64,000 bases of DNA from Lomentospora prolificans (GCA_029532625.1 JARFXM010000003.1:434001-498000); one strand, 5' to 3'. Shown: positions 35,416-48,922, counted from the first letter of the stretch. The notes: generated by a model not told the origin, from the letters alone. Translations and numbers: made by a program.

Positions 35416-35717
35416 CTTAAGTTTTGCCGCCCAGTTGAAGCTCCTTGATGTTGAGAGGGATGTCGCACAGCGTGGGTGGGAAACTTAACAATTTTTTCCC
35501 TTCAAGAAAAATTCTTATCGATAACGGGCTTATCGATAAGGCAGTGCATCTCGTCGACGTTCTTCCGAAACCCCCGACCAGCCTCAACATCACAGCTCAC
35601 GACAAACCATCCATCACGAATCGCGCGACAAACATTTCCGCATTCCGGAAAGGCAAAATGTACCATTATTAATACCCGTACCCGTTTTTACGAGCTGAAG
35701 GCTGTTTTTGAATCACG
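35416..35717. promoter_or_regulatory. 302-bp bidirectional promoter, UTP13 and neighbour
   Basis: The two start codons are head to head, so this stretch must hold both promoters. Two identical palindromes, TTATCGATAA, lie at 35515-35524 and 35530-35539, 15 bp centre to centre. They are preceded by a T-rich run (35491-35497) and an A-rich run (35506-35511). The same 10-mer was not noticed elsewhere in the window. Confidence 0.7.
35515..35539. promoter_or_regulatory. Paired TTATCGATAA palindromes
   Basis: Two perfect copies of a 10-bp palindrome are separated by five bases. Symmetry and close spacing suggest a dimeric protein binding site. The core TATCGATA equals the animal DRE element, but no fungal binder is known to me for it, so the role is inference. 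Confidence 0.5.
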
Positions 35718-37521
35718 ATGGGGCGGCAAGGCCCTCTAACTGCCCTGGCGTTGGTAAGTTGCTAGCCCCTAACCTTATCAAGCTATAGAAGCCAGCAAGC
35801 TAGGAATTAAATGATCGCTAGCTAATCTAATCGTTTCGTACGTTATCAGGGACGGTCGCCGTATGACGATGTGGTGCAGGGCGATGGAGGGGAAGGTTCG
35901 CAGTCTTCGACACAGCAATACGATGAGAAAGGGCGACCGGTCAACCCCGAAACGAAGAGGCTGAACCGTGAGATTGTCCGATCGCATAACGAAGTCATGC
36001 ATGTCATTGGTGTCGCCGAACCGGACCCCAACTCGAATGAGAGCGAGGTGCAGTCTGCCCGCCGCTACTTACTATACGAACACATAATAGGTGACCGTAT
36101 GGAAATGATTGGGAAGGGTCTGTCAGACGTAGGCGTTTGGGGTTTCACAGGACTACGGCAGCGAATTCTTGTATGCGCCAGCTCGTACCCCAGCTATTGC
36201 CCAACAAATCTAACATTGAAGATATAAAGGTATATAAGCCATTCTCATTAGAGCCATTCTGGAGGCTCGGACACGTCTGCTGGCGAGAGATACCGCGACC
36301 ATTGCCTAGCCTATTCCTAGCCGGTCTTCCGACGGAGCTCGCATGGAGAGTCGCGGAGTGGCTTCAGAGCAAGTATATTGAGGAGATATCACTTCCCACC
36401 TTATTCTGGGACATGTGCGTATACCGGAGAGTCTTGTTGTGACTGAAGCAATTTTGTAGCGAGACTAACGTTAAAGCAGGCAAGAAGTGATTGGTAACTA
36501 CCTAAGGGTTCACGTGGAGCTCTACATCTTCCTGCAAAGAACGGGCATAGTATCCGAGTTTGCCCTTCCGACAATCGCCTACTTTATCCCGTTTACGTCA
36601 TCGTCGCCCTTCCCAGCACCTCCTCCTCCACCAGACTTCACGATGGCATCCATAGGAAGATGGTGTTGGGCCGCAGCCATCAAAGCTGCCCCAATGATAC
36701 TGTTCGCGATATGGAGAAAACATTTCGCTCGGATAATGTCGGATCTAGCAATCAAAATCTACCTCAAACTGCCACATATCGACGCAATAATAGATCCACG
36801 ATCATACCAAGACATGCTACCAGGGCAAGGTAGTCAGTCTAGGGGAGGTGGAGGAACCACTGCAAGTACCACCAACGTGTTTGGGACTGAGGAGCCGAGC
36901 ACATCACAACAAAACACAGTTGAGACATCAGAAGAACACCCGTCCTTCCCCACAAGCGGAGCGTCAAGGAGGCCAAGTGCGTTCTCGGGACGGGGCGATG
37001 ACTACGGGTCAGACGAAGAAGACAATGGTGCCATCAGTGGCACGCTCATCAGCTTTGACGTCGAGGCGACCGAGGCAACTGACGCGCCTCCCGGCATATG
37101 GTCCGCGGAGCTCCGCCCGACAATGGGAAATGACAGCCGGTCGCCAAACGGGAGCCAGGCGGTGTACCTCAAGAACGCACTCACGCAGCAGCCCCTCATT
37201 CATGCGGCCACCATGCTTGGCCGCGCCGCCACGACGCTTCTGCTGGCGCCCCTCGAGGCCATCACCCTGCGCATGGTAGCGCAATCGTATAGCCTCCGGC
37301 TCGGCCTGCCCATCGACAGCCTTTGGGAGCCTTTCCTCCTGAGAACAGTCACTTGGCGGTGGGCGGCGAACTACCTCGCCATCGACTTTCTCCACCTCAT
37401 GCTGCAGGGCGACATATGGACGGGCGTGACATACCTAGGCCGATCGTACCATCTCACTCCCGAGGAATGGACGTCCATGACGGCAGAGCAGCATGCGGAG
37501 CTCGTCAGGGAACGGGAATAA
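35718..37521 (+). CDS. Candidate membrane protein of unknown function
   Basis: Four exons: 35718-35753, 35850-36170, 36230-36414 and 36480-37521, giving 527 residues. The introns have donors GTAAGT, GTATGC and GTGCGT, and the second has a CTAAC branch. The exon 2-3 join is the least certain: it was chosen because it escapes a stop and keeps the frame into 'KPFSLEPFWRLGHV'. The N-terminal exon pair gives 'MGRQGPLTALALGRSPYDDV'. Hydrophobic stretches near 'FALPTIAYFIPF', 'WCWAAAIKAAPMILFAIW' and 'ATTLLLAPLEAITLRMVA' could be membrane-associated. An acidic Ser/Thr-rich linker lies between the second and third. The last 110 residues ('LTQQPLIHAATMLGRA', 'RTVTWRWAANYLAIDFLHLM') look like a conserved folded end. 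I do not recognise the family. It shares a promoter with UTP13. Confidence 0.75.
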
Positions 37522-37998
37522 TAGGAACGGGAGGTAAGGGAAATGCATGTTTCCCCCCCAGTCTGATGCATCCCTCCTAGTTCCTGAATTGGGTTGCGCT
37601 CTTCTTTCCACCAGAGCTCGAGCTCGCGCATACGCACGCACCCCCTCCCTCACATCTGGGGCTAGTCGTAGTCCTGGCCGTGACTCACATTTAGGGTTAG
37701 ATCTGTCCGTCCATCTTCCCTTTACCTCTAGATCCGCTTGCAACCCTGTCACTCGGAATCTCGTGAAGGAGTGTGGGGAAATAAAATGGGACGTGGGGTC
37801 GGGTTTTGGTACGATGTGTCTCCATAGTGCCGTACAAGTTGGGACTGGCGGATGGGCGATGGAAAACGCAACGGAGCCGCGGTCGAGTCCGGCGAAACCT
37901 CACCACTCGCATCTCTGGGCAAGTAGGCGAAAGTGTTGCTAGTACCAAGGAAAGAAAGCAGAGGCATAGCAGATCCGATGTCAAAGATAAATACATGA

Positions 37999-38047
37999 AT
38001 AATAAATAATAAATAAATAATAAATAAAAATAAAAATAAAAATAAAA
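37999..38047. repeat. TAAA/TAATAAA microsatellite
   Basis: A run of TAAATAATAAA and TAAAAA units about 50 bp long lies in the gene-free region downstream of the 35718 gene. Confidence 0.85.
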
Positions 38048-41000
38048 TGAGTCCCCCCTCATCTTCTGATTATCACATGTATGACTGCGTCAAGATACCA
38101 GCGTCTGGATAGACTTAGCTGCATTAGCCCCGAACATGCATCATGAACACGGGGCCGTGGGGAGCTCAACCGGTGGACGGGGAGGAGTAGCCACGAAAAG
38201 AAAGCGTATAGATGGCCCCATCTAGCACATGGGAAAGAGTGACAATACGCTGCTAAATCCCTAAACGCCGATGAGTCAAAGAACGGCTGGTTGAATTCTC
38301 AAAAGACATCGCCGGACAGCTTCCTCGGCTTCTCGGTATCCCTTCAAAAATGGGTACAATGGCTCTCTCGCTCATAGGATAACCCGTCCCCATCTTACAC
38401 CACCCCGAGCACGGTAGCTAGCCGTATGCACGCTCGCCAGATCTTCCACCGGCCAGCTCCATGCGCTCCAATACAAGCGCCATCGGGTGGGCTCGCGGCG
38501 CTGTTCTCGCAGCCACGCCCCCCCCCACAAAAGTTGTTCTTAGCTCCAAAGACTTACATGTGGGTTGGGAAAGGCCCCAGGTTACCTAGCCTGTGATTCT
38601 CTAGCTGCGATGTCGCAGTGGTCTCGAAAATCATCAGGGTTGGCTCACATTGCGTGTGCGTCCATCTGATTCGGACGGCGTTGATTCACGCCGGTAGACG
38701 CTATTCGGTGCAACTCCCAGTATTGCTTATGCTCCAAGGCGCCTCGGGAGTGCTGCCTTCACCTTGGATCTTGAAGAGGCTATTAATCCATATTTGGAAT
38801 CGACCACCCGATAGGACCCGTAACCCATGTGCCAGTGATCCAATGCTCCATTCCTCCAACTCCCGAAACGACGTTCTAGACCATTTGATCTGTTTCCCTT
38901 CTTTTTTGTTATTCCGTCTTAGACATCTTCCCTCTAAGTTGGGGGGACCCCTTTGCTCCGTTTGATTATCGGGAAGCCTTCCATTTACTATTACCCATCG
39001 TACATAGCGCACCTTTTGTAATGACATCTAGCGGCACTTTCTCTTACACTTAGTCTAACAGGGATCGGATATGCCGTGCTGGCATAGAAAAGATAGAACG
39101 GCGAATATTACATAAATTGCTGTAACCAAGGGCCTCTTTGAGGGAACAAAAAGAATGGCCCGGAAAAAAAAGTACATAGGAAAAAAAAAGGAGAAACGGC
39201 GGCAACACTAACGTACACACACTTGAGACATAGCCGAATCGACTCTTTCCGACCGGCTACATTACCGAACCGAGGGAAATATTCGAGAGCATCGGCCAAC
39301 GGATCCCAGCATTGCTCTTCTCCTTGGCTTTCATTTTCGCTTCTTCTCCTTTTCCCGCCACAACGCAGCAAAGCTAACGGGGATGGGAAGGGAAAAGGCC
39401 ACCAGACACAACAGAGAGCTCCGAGCTCGCAGCTGCCAGGTAGCAGCACCAGCACCTCTCAGGACCACTTCGGAACCCTCAAATTCTCAGCCAGTGTAAT
39501 AGTGTGCCCCCTAATTCCCACGAAAATGACAGGCTCAGCTTCTAAGTGGGCATGAATGGGGGCGATGACCTAAGCGTCCACCAAGCCCGCTAGCTTAGCT
39601 CGGACTAGTTTGTACGCACTAGAAATCAAATACCTTCATCTTGGGCTTTTTTTTCGGTCGGATTGGCGATTATGCGGGGTACCGGAGCCGAACTTGGAAA
39701 CGGGCATACGGCCAGGCGGGTGGCGGAGGAAGGGCAGCATAGCTCTAGCACCAAAACAGAAAGAAATGATGAATGGGGAGGTGAAAAGTAGTTGCCTGCC
39801 TGTGAGTGACAGTACACCACAAACAGAATTAGGCCTGTACCGGTCGCTTGGGCATTTGGGTTTGCCGGGGTGGACGGCTTGCAGGACGCATGCCGATGCC
39901 AATGGAACTTGTACAAGAAGGGAGGATGGAGGGAAAAAGAATCAGAGGGTAAGCGGGAGTGCGAGGACATGGAGGGCCGGATAGGTAGACCAAGGGAAAG
40001 GATTGGGTGCAGAGGGGGAGGATCAATTGCAAAAGTGAAGCTCTCCCGGCGATCAGTTACAGGGCAGGTTGATGCAAGTTAACTGTGTGTGCCACGCTCC
40101 AACGCGAAAATCAAGAGATTGAACCCAATGTCTCCGATTTCAATACCAGTGAATTTTTCTTTAGCCGCCATCAAGGCTGAAGGAACTTTCTCTCTGCAAC
40201 ACCGCAAACTACAGGTGATTGCGCATCCCTCATACTTACGGGCGTGTCTGTTGATCATAGAAGCATCATGGAATTCATCCGTAAGCAAAATCACGAGTTC
40301 GTGGTGCCTTTTGTAAAGTGTGTAATATTGGGTGTCGTGTGTTGCGGGCGGGATTCGATATGGACCTATCAATGGATTCCTGGTAGCCAAAACCGCCAAG
40401 GCAATATTCATGACGGAAGCTTCATCTATCGTAATATCGAGCCGCATTCCGCTGCACTAACTTGACGGGATATCTCGGCCACTAGGCCCACAAGGAACGA
40501 GCCATCGCATCTTGATCCCAGAGGGAAAGAAAGGATTCAAGGAGGCTCCAGGAAGAACTGGATCAGAGGCTAGGGCAGGGTGGCAGCCCCCAACACCATG
40601 ATCCGCAGCATGGCGGCCTGTCTACCCGGCGGTACTTGGCGGTAATATTACCCCCGTATGCTCAAATCTAGCAAAAAGCTTTTCGTTGAGACCCTGGGCT
40701 GGAGATGTCAGAGCCGCGGAAGCTTTTGACCGTCGACTCCCTGAAAGTGATCGACGACCTTGTCGTGGATCGGTGGTCCCTCCGAACATCGAGATCTCTG
40801 TGTGCCATCCATCAACCCCCCGTCGCAGCAGCATGGCTGATACACGCGGTGTGACTGAGCGAACCGCTTGATCTACCTCGAAGCTCCCTCCTCGACGTCT
40901 GCACACCTAGACAGGGCATTAAGCATAGCGGAGCTGATCGGGTCGATCACGGTCAAATTAGGAAGTAGCCCGGCCCCAAGACTCCCAAGGGAGAGGGCCA

Positions 41001-43025
41001 AGTTACAGTAATAATGTTCCAACTCGGGGAGCAGTGTGCAGACAGGAGCAAAAAGAGAGAAAAGAAAAATCCCATGCCATCCCGTCTTCAAAGATCAAGG
41101 GCGAAGGTGACCCTTCTTTGATTGTTCGCGTCCAGCGTAGTAGCCGAGACCCCATGCGAGGTAACCACCCGGGCAAACTCATTTGAAGGAGAACAAAATG
41201 ACACTAAATTTGAAGCCCCGGCGAGGGTTCAGGACTCCATCATTTTGCAATTCGCGTGCCTGGGTGGAAAAAGGAACGAGTATGTCGAAATAAGTGGGGA
41301 AAATAGCCAAGAGTAACAGTGCCAAAATGCCGGGGCCTTCGAACTCGGAGGACCAAGTATCAGGTCGAAACTCATGCCAAGACCTGAAGAAAATGCAGGC
41401 TCCCCTTGGTACGCCCCTCCGTGATTCCTAGATAGGAAATTGCCGACTTACACGATGGCCTCAACACTTTCTCCGGAACCTTATCTAGTCCACGTGGTGA
41501 AGGGAAACCATCTGAAGAACCCTTGGAAAAAGAGCGATGTGCTTTGCTTCGGAACGTGCTTCGCAGAGCGATTTGAAGGCCTGTCATGTTTGAGCTTGGT
41601 GGGGACCCTTCTCTGGTGTCGTTGCGCATCAGACATGGCGGCCTCGTTTCAACGGGGGTCTGTTTAGCTGGGGGGGGGCCCCGGTTGGGAGTTCGGGATC
41701 CGCTTTGTTGTTAGGATCGCAATAGTGGGTCCCTGAATAAGACAAGGGAAAAGGAAGGAAGAGAAAAATGTAAGAAGAAAAGGAAAAGAGGGTAAGAAAG
41801 GAGACTTTGCCTGGCCATAATGTTCGATTCCGATTAACAGAGAAGGACGCACGTACATGTGATGAGTTACCTCAAGAGGGCCCATAGATGGTGGATGCAG
41901 CTGCAGATTGTCTCTCCAATGTACGCCAGCAGCTGGCGCCGACATTTGCTGTTCAATCCGGCTTAGTGAGAGCGTCACCTGCAGGTAATTTAGTAGCCAT
42001 GCTTCTCACAGCTCGTCCTCATGGCGGTTCCTCTTTTTACTTGGAGTGGCAGAGACAACAGCGCGGCAAGTCACTTCCAATCCCTTCCCTTCATCAAACG
42101 CACACCCCTCCTCCACTCAACCCTTCCGACCCCAAACATCGGGAGAAATCGGAGAGCCCTACCACCCAGAAGCACGAATTGTGGATTTCTCCCAGGAGCA
42201 ATTATGAGCTCTGGGGACCCGGCAATGACTTTTCCCACGACAACTATTATTAATTCGATTGAAAAATAGTGCTCATAATCCGTGGTATGGGGAACGAGTG
42301 CTCCTTTTCCCTTTTGCCGATGTTTGGGTGGTAACGGTGATACTTTGCGGCTAGGTGTATCGATATGGCACCGATGGTATAACGGACATGACGGGTCCGT
42401 CCCCTTGTTCTTCAAGTTGGATATCGGAGCTCCAACCGAACCGCAGTAATTACACATCAACCTCCGCTGGTAGGCTGGACGACGGCTTCGTAGCTCTCCA
42501 AAGGTGCGTCGGAATTCCATCCGAAGTGAAAGCCCGAAAGGGCCAGATGCTCAACCAAAAACAGAAAAAGCCACCAGTCTCAAGGATAATAAATAGATGG
42601 TGGAGACCGTGCACAGGGTGGCCTTCCTTCGGAGGCGACAGACCCCATCCATCGGATTAGCACCATCGATCCCAATAATGAGGAATGGAGGACAAACACA
42701 TAATACTTGGAGTACAATCCAACTAAGTTCCTATAACACTGGCAGCTCGGCATCCTTTTTCCCACCCCCTGAAAGTGGCCGAGTCTGGCCATCTCTCACT
42801 CCTTTTCGCGATGAACAAGGTTAAGATGTTTTTCCTCTCCCCTGCGGTTCGGGACGCTTGCGACAAGCATCCAACAAGAGCCCCATAAAAACGAGACCCC
42901 GAAACCCCGTAACGGCAAATTACCCAGGTCCAGTCCGGTGCTAATTATTGGTTGGGCTTCTGAAGCATTACGGCTTGACTGTAGTACCGTTTCAACTCGA
43001 AAGAAACGGGGAGAGTGTTCCAAAC

Positions 43026-43069
43026 AAAAAATAAAAATAAAAATAAAAAAGAAAAGAAAAAAGAAAAAT
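43026..43069. repeat. A-rich TAAAAA/GAAAA microsatellite
   Basis: A run of TAAAAA units passes into GAAAA units within the gene-free region. Confidence 0.8.
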
Positions 43070-46000
43070 AGCCTCGCACTTCTATCCCTTTTCATGCTTC
43101 TTGGACATGGGAGAAACGGTTCGTGAATATCTTAACAGAGATGTCATATAGTTGTAGTCTATACCTGTGACACGTTGTCTTTTGGGGTAATCTTTTGGGG
43201 AATTTTTTTTCTTCTTCTTTTTTTACGGCGGCTCCTGCCTTTGCACAAAGGGTTGGGGTTTCGGGGTGCAGTAGCCGCATAATAGTACTCGGTACTATCA
43301 TGGAATCCTACCGCATCGACGATACAATGCCTGTGCACATCCTTGACCGAAGGAGCGGTGACGGAGAGAAAAGAAAGTTGAACACTCCCAAAGCGCCTCC
43401 CCGACGTCTGTCTCGTTTCCGCGATCACCAACAGAGTACGAAACAATAGAATACCTCGCTCTGTATGTTCCCTCTCTCTACCCTGTACTCGATAATACCT
43501 TCGTCGAGATGCTGTCAAATTTCCAAGCCTTTTCTCTCCGTGTACAAGTCACACGCAGAGTTTTAAATTGTAGAAAAAATAGACCCTGGAACGCTTAATA
43601 TAACTGTGTGTTTGCAAGGGGTGGGAACCCGAAGCTATCGTGACTCAATCATAATAACAGCAACAGGCAAAATAGGGGGCCATCGCTCTCTGTTACTCAG
43701 TTCAGGGAAGTCCGGTCGGACTCGGAGGAGGGCCGCGGACGCGCGCGGGACCTGGAGATCCACTGGTCGGTCAGCGGCAGCAAACGAATCGGGCAGTTGA
43801 GATTAATACACCAAGGAGAAGACAAAGGACTGGTAAGACTCGTAACGAGGGCAATGCCAAGTCCGGCGACAGTTTGGGGATTCTGGACCCTGGGAACGAA
43901 AGAAGGACTCGCAGAAGTGGCCAATCTACCTTGGGGCTGGAGCTTGGTACCTCGGGGGCTTGGTTTACGAGTGGAGTAATGGGGCCCTTTCTGTGTTTGG
44001 TGCGCTGGCGGACGAGGGATGAGGATCCATGGATGGTGAACACCAAAGAAAAGGCGCCAATTGGTGCCCTGAAGACACAGTATGCATCCACTTTAGGTAC
44101 GCAAGTACATACTTGGAAGTTAACGGAGTACTCCGGGCTCCGCCGACAGGGGATGGGCACAAGGGATGTTCGCAGGGGGCCACAGGGGGTCTTGACCCAA
44201 GGGGGAGTCGTACAAATCAGAGAGCAGTGGAGAGCCCGCCGTACACGGAAGCACCATAGCACGGCGCGCATCTCCAGGGCCTCATCTTTCCAGTTTTGCT
44301 TGCTTTTTGGTCACATGCTCTCTGTACCTTGAACCCAGTAAGCCCAGACCCCCCAAACCCACAGGGAAGAACGGAGCCAACACCAACAACGTCAATGCCA
44401 GCGTACTGGCACCTCGCATCAACGCTGGCTCTAGCCATGTTCTGGAAGTCCCAACAATTCCCTTACCTGAAGGGAGGGTAATATTAGGGCGAACGTTCCA
44501 GCTAGGAAAGGGTGGTACGCCCCCCCATCCAAGGAGATATTTCCGGAACCTAAAGAACGAGTCTCAGATGAGTTGATAGGATGATAGAAGTCGCGCAAAT
44601 GTTCTAGGCTGCCTCCCCCGTTCTTGTAATATCGCAACGAGACGCAAGATCGAATGAGCGATGGTATTCAATCACACGGTGGACAACCTGACGTGGGAAG
44701 ACCAGCTGCTCATCTAATCTCGCTTTCCCTGTTTGACCGGCACACCGTCAGGTGCTGAACAGCACGTCTGGCTACACATGGATCCAAATCAACTTCGTAG
44801 AAATTGTTCCTCCGTAGCACTTTCACGATACGCCAATCCGCGTGTAACATGTCACATCCCCGTCCGTGATCCACCCGCCTCTTCTCCCCGTGTTCAGCGA
44901 CTCCCCTGTTGCTTTTCTGCTTGTATCCTTCGGAGCTCCTTTTTTCATTCGCTTACCCAGAAGTTCCAGAAGAAGGGCGACTCCCGCTGGCACTAGTTTG
45001 CCATATAGTATCGCAGCAATAATAAAGTGATTACTCGGACTGTTGCATGGTGACGATGCTCCCGTTTCCTGGGCGCCTATGAGAACGGTATTTGTACCTG
45101 TCTAGGACAACGCTAGTACGGCCGTGTTACGGCCCATCTACACAGCTTGAGCACTACTACTAATACTTGTAAAGTGTTCCTTCTTCCCGCCAAGCGTCGC
45201 GGTCGCGAACCCTGTGCTTCCACCGAGTCTTCCAATCTTCGAGCTCTTGGCCGTAACAACCCCCAAGGACCCAGTGTTCCGGATTGGCAAGCAGTTTGCC
45301 ATTTTTCAACACGGAGGCGGATCCCCAGACGGCCATGTACCACGATGTGCATGAAATCGGCCGTGGATGTCCGCCACGGTACCCCCTACTTGGGGCTCGT
45401 GTCCTGTGACTCGCCGCTGTTTCTTGTTCCACGACCTGGCCGTGTGTCCGTCAATTGGGAAATCTTGGACAGACACCACACACTCGCACGCCCCCGGTCC
45501 CGTCCGTCTGAACTCGCCGCTTCTCCCTCCTCGGCTTGGCTCCCCTTTGCGCGCGACGACGTATATTGTCTTGTCTGTTACCCTGGTCCGTCAGTGTATC
45601 AGCCTAGGGGTGCGGGTCAGCGTCGCAAACCCTTGGAAGCTGCCTCCGTAGTAGTCTCAGCCAGCTCTCCCTCGCCTTCGTAGCAGATCCCTCTGATAAT
45701 CACTACGGGAAAATTACATGGAAAGCTGTTATTATACCACACTCTCATACACGATCGAAATCGTCAAAGGGGCACCAACCACGGGGAAATCCAGACCCAC
45801 GCTCATATTACTAGATAAACACGGCCCCTCTTACTTTCGCAATTCTGATCTGTTCCCGAGTGATCCTCTTCCCATATCTCTCCATTTTGTCCTTCCTCTT
45901 TCTCACTATTTTTGCTTGTTCTTTTTTTCCCTCAAATAGCTCATTATACCAGAAACTCGTATACGGTCCGAGACCTGTCGAGTAAAACTAGAAGCAAGCT

Positions 46001-46905
46001 ACCTCCATCTACATCCCGCATCGACCTCACCGACTTACAAGCCGACATACACGCCTACATCGTCAAACCTCACGGGGGATTGTCGGTACGAACTACGACA
46101 TCAGCAAGTATCTATTCGTATATTCGGAGGTCGAACATTTGTCCACCCTGGCTAGACCGGAGTCACCTCTCGTCCACCGAAGACGACCTTTTCCTCTACG
46201 CTGTACGTATAACGGAGAAGCGCAATTCCGCGATCCCTTCACTTTTGTCCTTTTTCTCTGCCTCTCCTTTGGAACCCCTGCCCTGTCTTTGGCCCGTTCA
46301 ATTACACCGATTCCCTCTCTACACAAGCATGGGCCATCCTACCCAATTGCCCCATCGACAATCATCCAGCATCGATACCCAATACAACGTCCCGGGAAGT
46401 GGACCAGCACCAAGTCTCAACGATACAGTGCCAGAGGATTCCGTTTTGGCATCGTTTTCCACTCCCACTTGCCTAGTTCCCAGGACAGGCGGGCTGCTTA
46501 GCTGGGCTGGGTGCTAGCGCAGCCCCCCAGTCACAGTCCCGACTTACACCAGATTAGCCCCATTTCACATCCAGTCATCATCCGCCCACGCATCCACTTC
46601 CCTGTTCCGTAAAGGCCCGGTCAGCCTTAGTTGCCACTAGTAGCAACGGTAATCTTACATTACCGTCCTCTCGCCTCGCGTCTCAAGAGGGACCCACTCA
46701 CCGGCCGACCGAAGGTCCCTTTCTACGCTGCTAGCTATTATTACCCAAGTGGGAGAGAAGAGACGGAGAATACAAGAAAGAGAAAACGGAGACACAAGAA
46801 CACCCACACGCCCCCCTTTCCTTCCTCTCGGTTCCCCCTAAAACTAATAAAAAGCACACCATTCTAGTATCCACATCCTCAGCAGTACTTCCGGCACCTG
46901 CTGTT

Positions 46906-48922
46906 ATGCCAATGGCGTCTTACTCCCACAGTATTTCCAGCGCAGATATCTCTACCCCTCGGTCGTCATCCCCGGCGTCTACACGATCTACCAACACTTC
47001 GATATCCAACAAGCGCATGTCTATCTCCAGTCGAAGAATGACCGACTTCAACCCAATGGCTTCCGTCGATGTTAACATGATCGAGGAGAGGATGCGGGCC
47101 GCCTCTCTCGACCAGCTCCGAGGCTACAACCAGAATACCTACGGTGAGGTCAAGCAATACAGGACCACCGAGTACATTCCGGAATCGCAGGCTCTTGCAT
47201 ATCAAGTCCTGCGAGAACCTTCTTGGAACAGAGGTACGTATCTAGACACTGTTACTATTCTTCTTGGTCAGCAATGATATCCCCACGATACAATACAGAA
47301 AAGCGGACGGCGGTCATGATAAGTCAGAAGGGAGAGACATAGATAGGCAAGCGTCATCAACAGAGTCTCTGTCTCGCGCTTTCGTAGTGTGCATCTCAAC
47401 CCCAACAAAGTAGTGCTAGTTTGGGAAAGTTGGCCTACATCCTTTGCGCAACCTTTGCCTCTTGACGCCAATTTTTTTTCTTCTTCTTGTTTCTCCGCCC
47501 ACACCGTCCGTTCTTCCCAAGACACGCCTCTCCGTTCTTCATTTTCGGGAGGAAGCATCCCACACTCCACGCTACGCTACACTCCGCCCACTCCCTCATC
47601 CACATGCACACGAGCTCCGGCTTCCACTGACACCTGGACCCAACACTACAACGACACTATGTCCACCTTCCTCCACACTTTTTCCCCCGCTACTCTCCAC
47701 ACAGACTCCGATGGACTCTCCAAGACAAGCAGACTAGGAGCGACGGATACATGTGCAAGTGTAGCATATACCCACTCCCTCCCTCGAGGCCGGCAAACTT
47801 GTGGAAAATAAGAGGTCCTCCTAGACCATGAGTCAAAATACTTTAATAGCTCGCCATTCCCTCCCCAAGCTTGTTTCCCAAGCTCTTATTCTCTCCATTG
47901 TTTCCCGTTTCCTCTCCATATTCATATATCTAGCTCGATATATCCCGTCCTACCCCTACGTCCTATACTCGACACTTTTTGTTTCTTGCCACACTTCACC
48001 CACCCTTCACTCTCTTACACTCTCATCTTTCACGTGCAATACAATCAACCGAGTCAACAAGCACACCCCCCCCAACACCCACTCTTGCATGTCCAAGACC
48101 ACAACATTGCCCACGATGCATTCTCAATTCAACGGAGAGACCCTGGCGGAAGCTTCGGCAGCTAACCGTGAATTGCTGTGTAAAGGTCTCGGCTTCACCC
48201 CCGAGGAGCGCATCTCCAAGAACCTCACCGGATTAATACCCCATGTCATGGAAAGCCTCCAAACTCAGTGCGAGCGTGCCATGAGGATGATCTCTACTCG
48301 CCAGACCAACATCGACAAGTACCTGTATCTGTCTAGCCTCAAAGACCAGAACATGGACCTCTTCTATCGCCTCCTGATCGACAACGTCAGGGAGCTTATG
48401 CCCCTTGTATACACTCCTACTATCGGCGACGTCTGCTTGCAGTATTCGACTCTCTACACCCGCCCCGAAGCTCTCTACATCTCCATCAAGCAGAGGCGGT
48501 CTATCCGCACCATGCTCCGGAACTGGCCTTACCCCAACCCGGAGATCTGCGTCGTCACTGATGGTTCGCGTATTCTCGGTCTCGGAGACCTTGGCATCAA
48601 CGGCGTCGGCATTTCCGTAAGTCAACCCCCCTCGGCCACTCTTTCGCTCTCAGAACATGCCCCTTGCGACTCTTGCATTTGGCCTGCGTCTGCCCATTGT
48701 GGTAGCGCATGCCCCACGCTGCAAATCCGATGCGTCCCAATCTTTTTTATTTTCCTTGTAGGCCTTTGCAATTTTCCCCCTTCCACCATACCCGCATTGT
48801 ATATTTGGCCCGACGTCATCTCAATTGTGTCGGATCAAACAGAATTATTTGTGCAACGTTGCGACCTGAGTTTTTGCATCTGCTATCCCGCCGCCTCGTA
48901 TAATTTTTTTAGTCATTTTGGG

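Larger units (their letters stand above)
37522..46905. other. 9.4 kb region without a supportable gene
   Basis: No open frame here exceeds about 200 codons. None links to a neighbour by plausible splicing or shows a recognisable domain on either strand. There are no terminal repeats, transposase or reverse-transcriptase motifs, tRNA or 5S patterns. Base composition stays near that of the flanks, so it is not an obviously AT-rich, RIP-mutated block. It contains A/T-rich microsatellites at 37999-38047 and 43026-43069. From about 45,840 the plus strand turns C/T-rich and probably becomes the promoter and leader of malic enzyme. The region may carry non-coding transcripts or small genes that cannot be seen by eye. 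Confidence 0.5.

Noticed and set aside
40079..40447. 122-codon minus-strand frame
   Set aside because: It has an ATG start and a less biased composition, but no family resemblance, no neighbouring exons and no other support for coding.
45147..46517. Open frames of 178 and 201 codons before malic enzyme
   Set aside because: No recognisable motif and no splice-linked partner; the second overlaps C/T-rich leader-like sequence and starts at a non-ATG codon.
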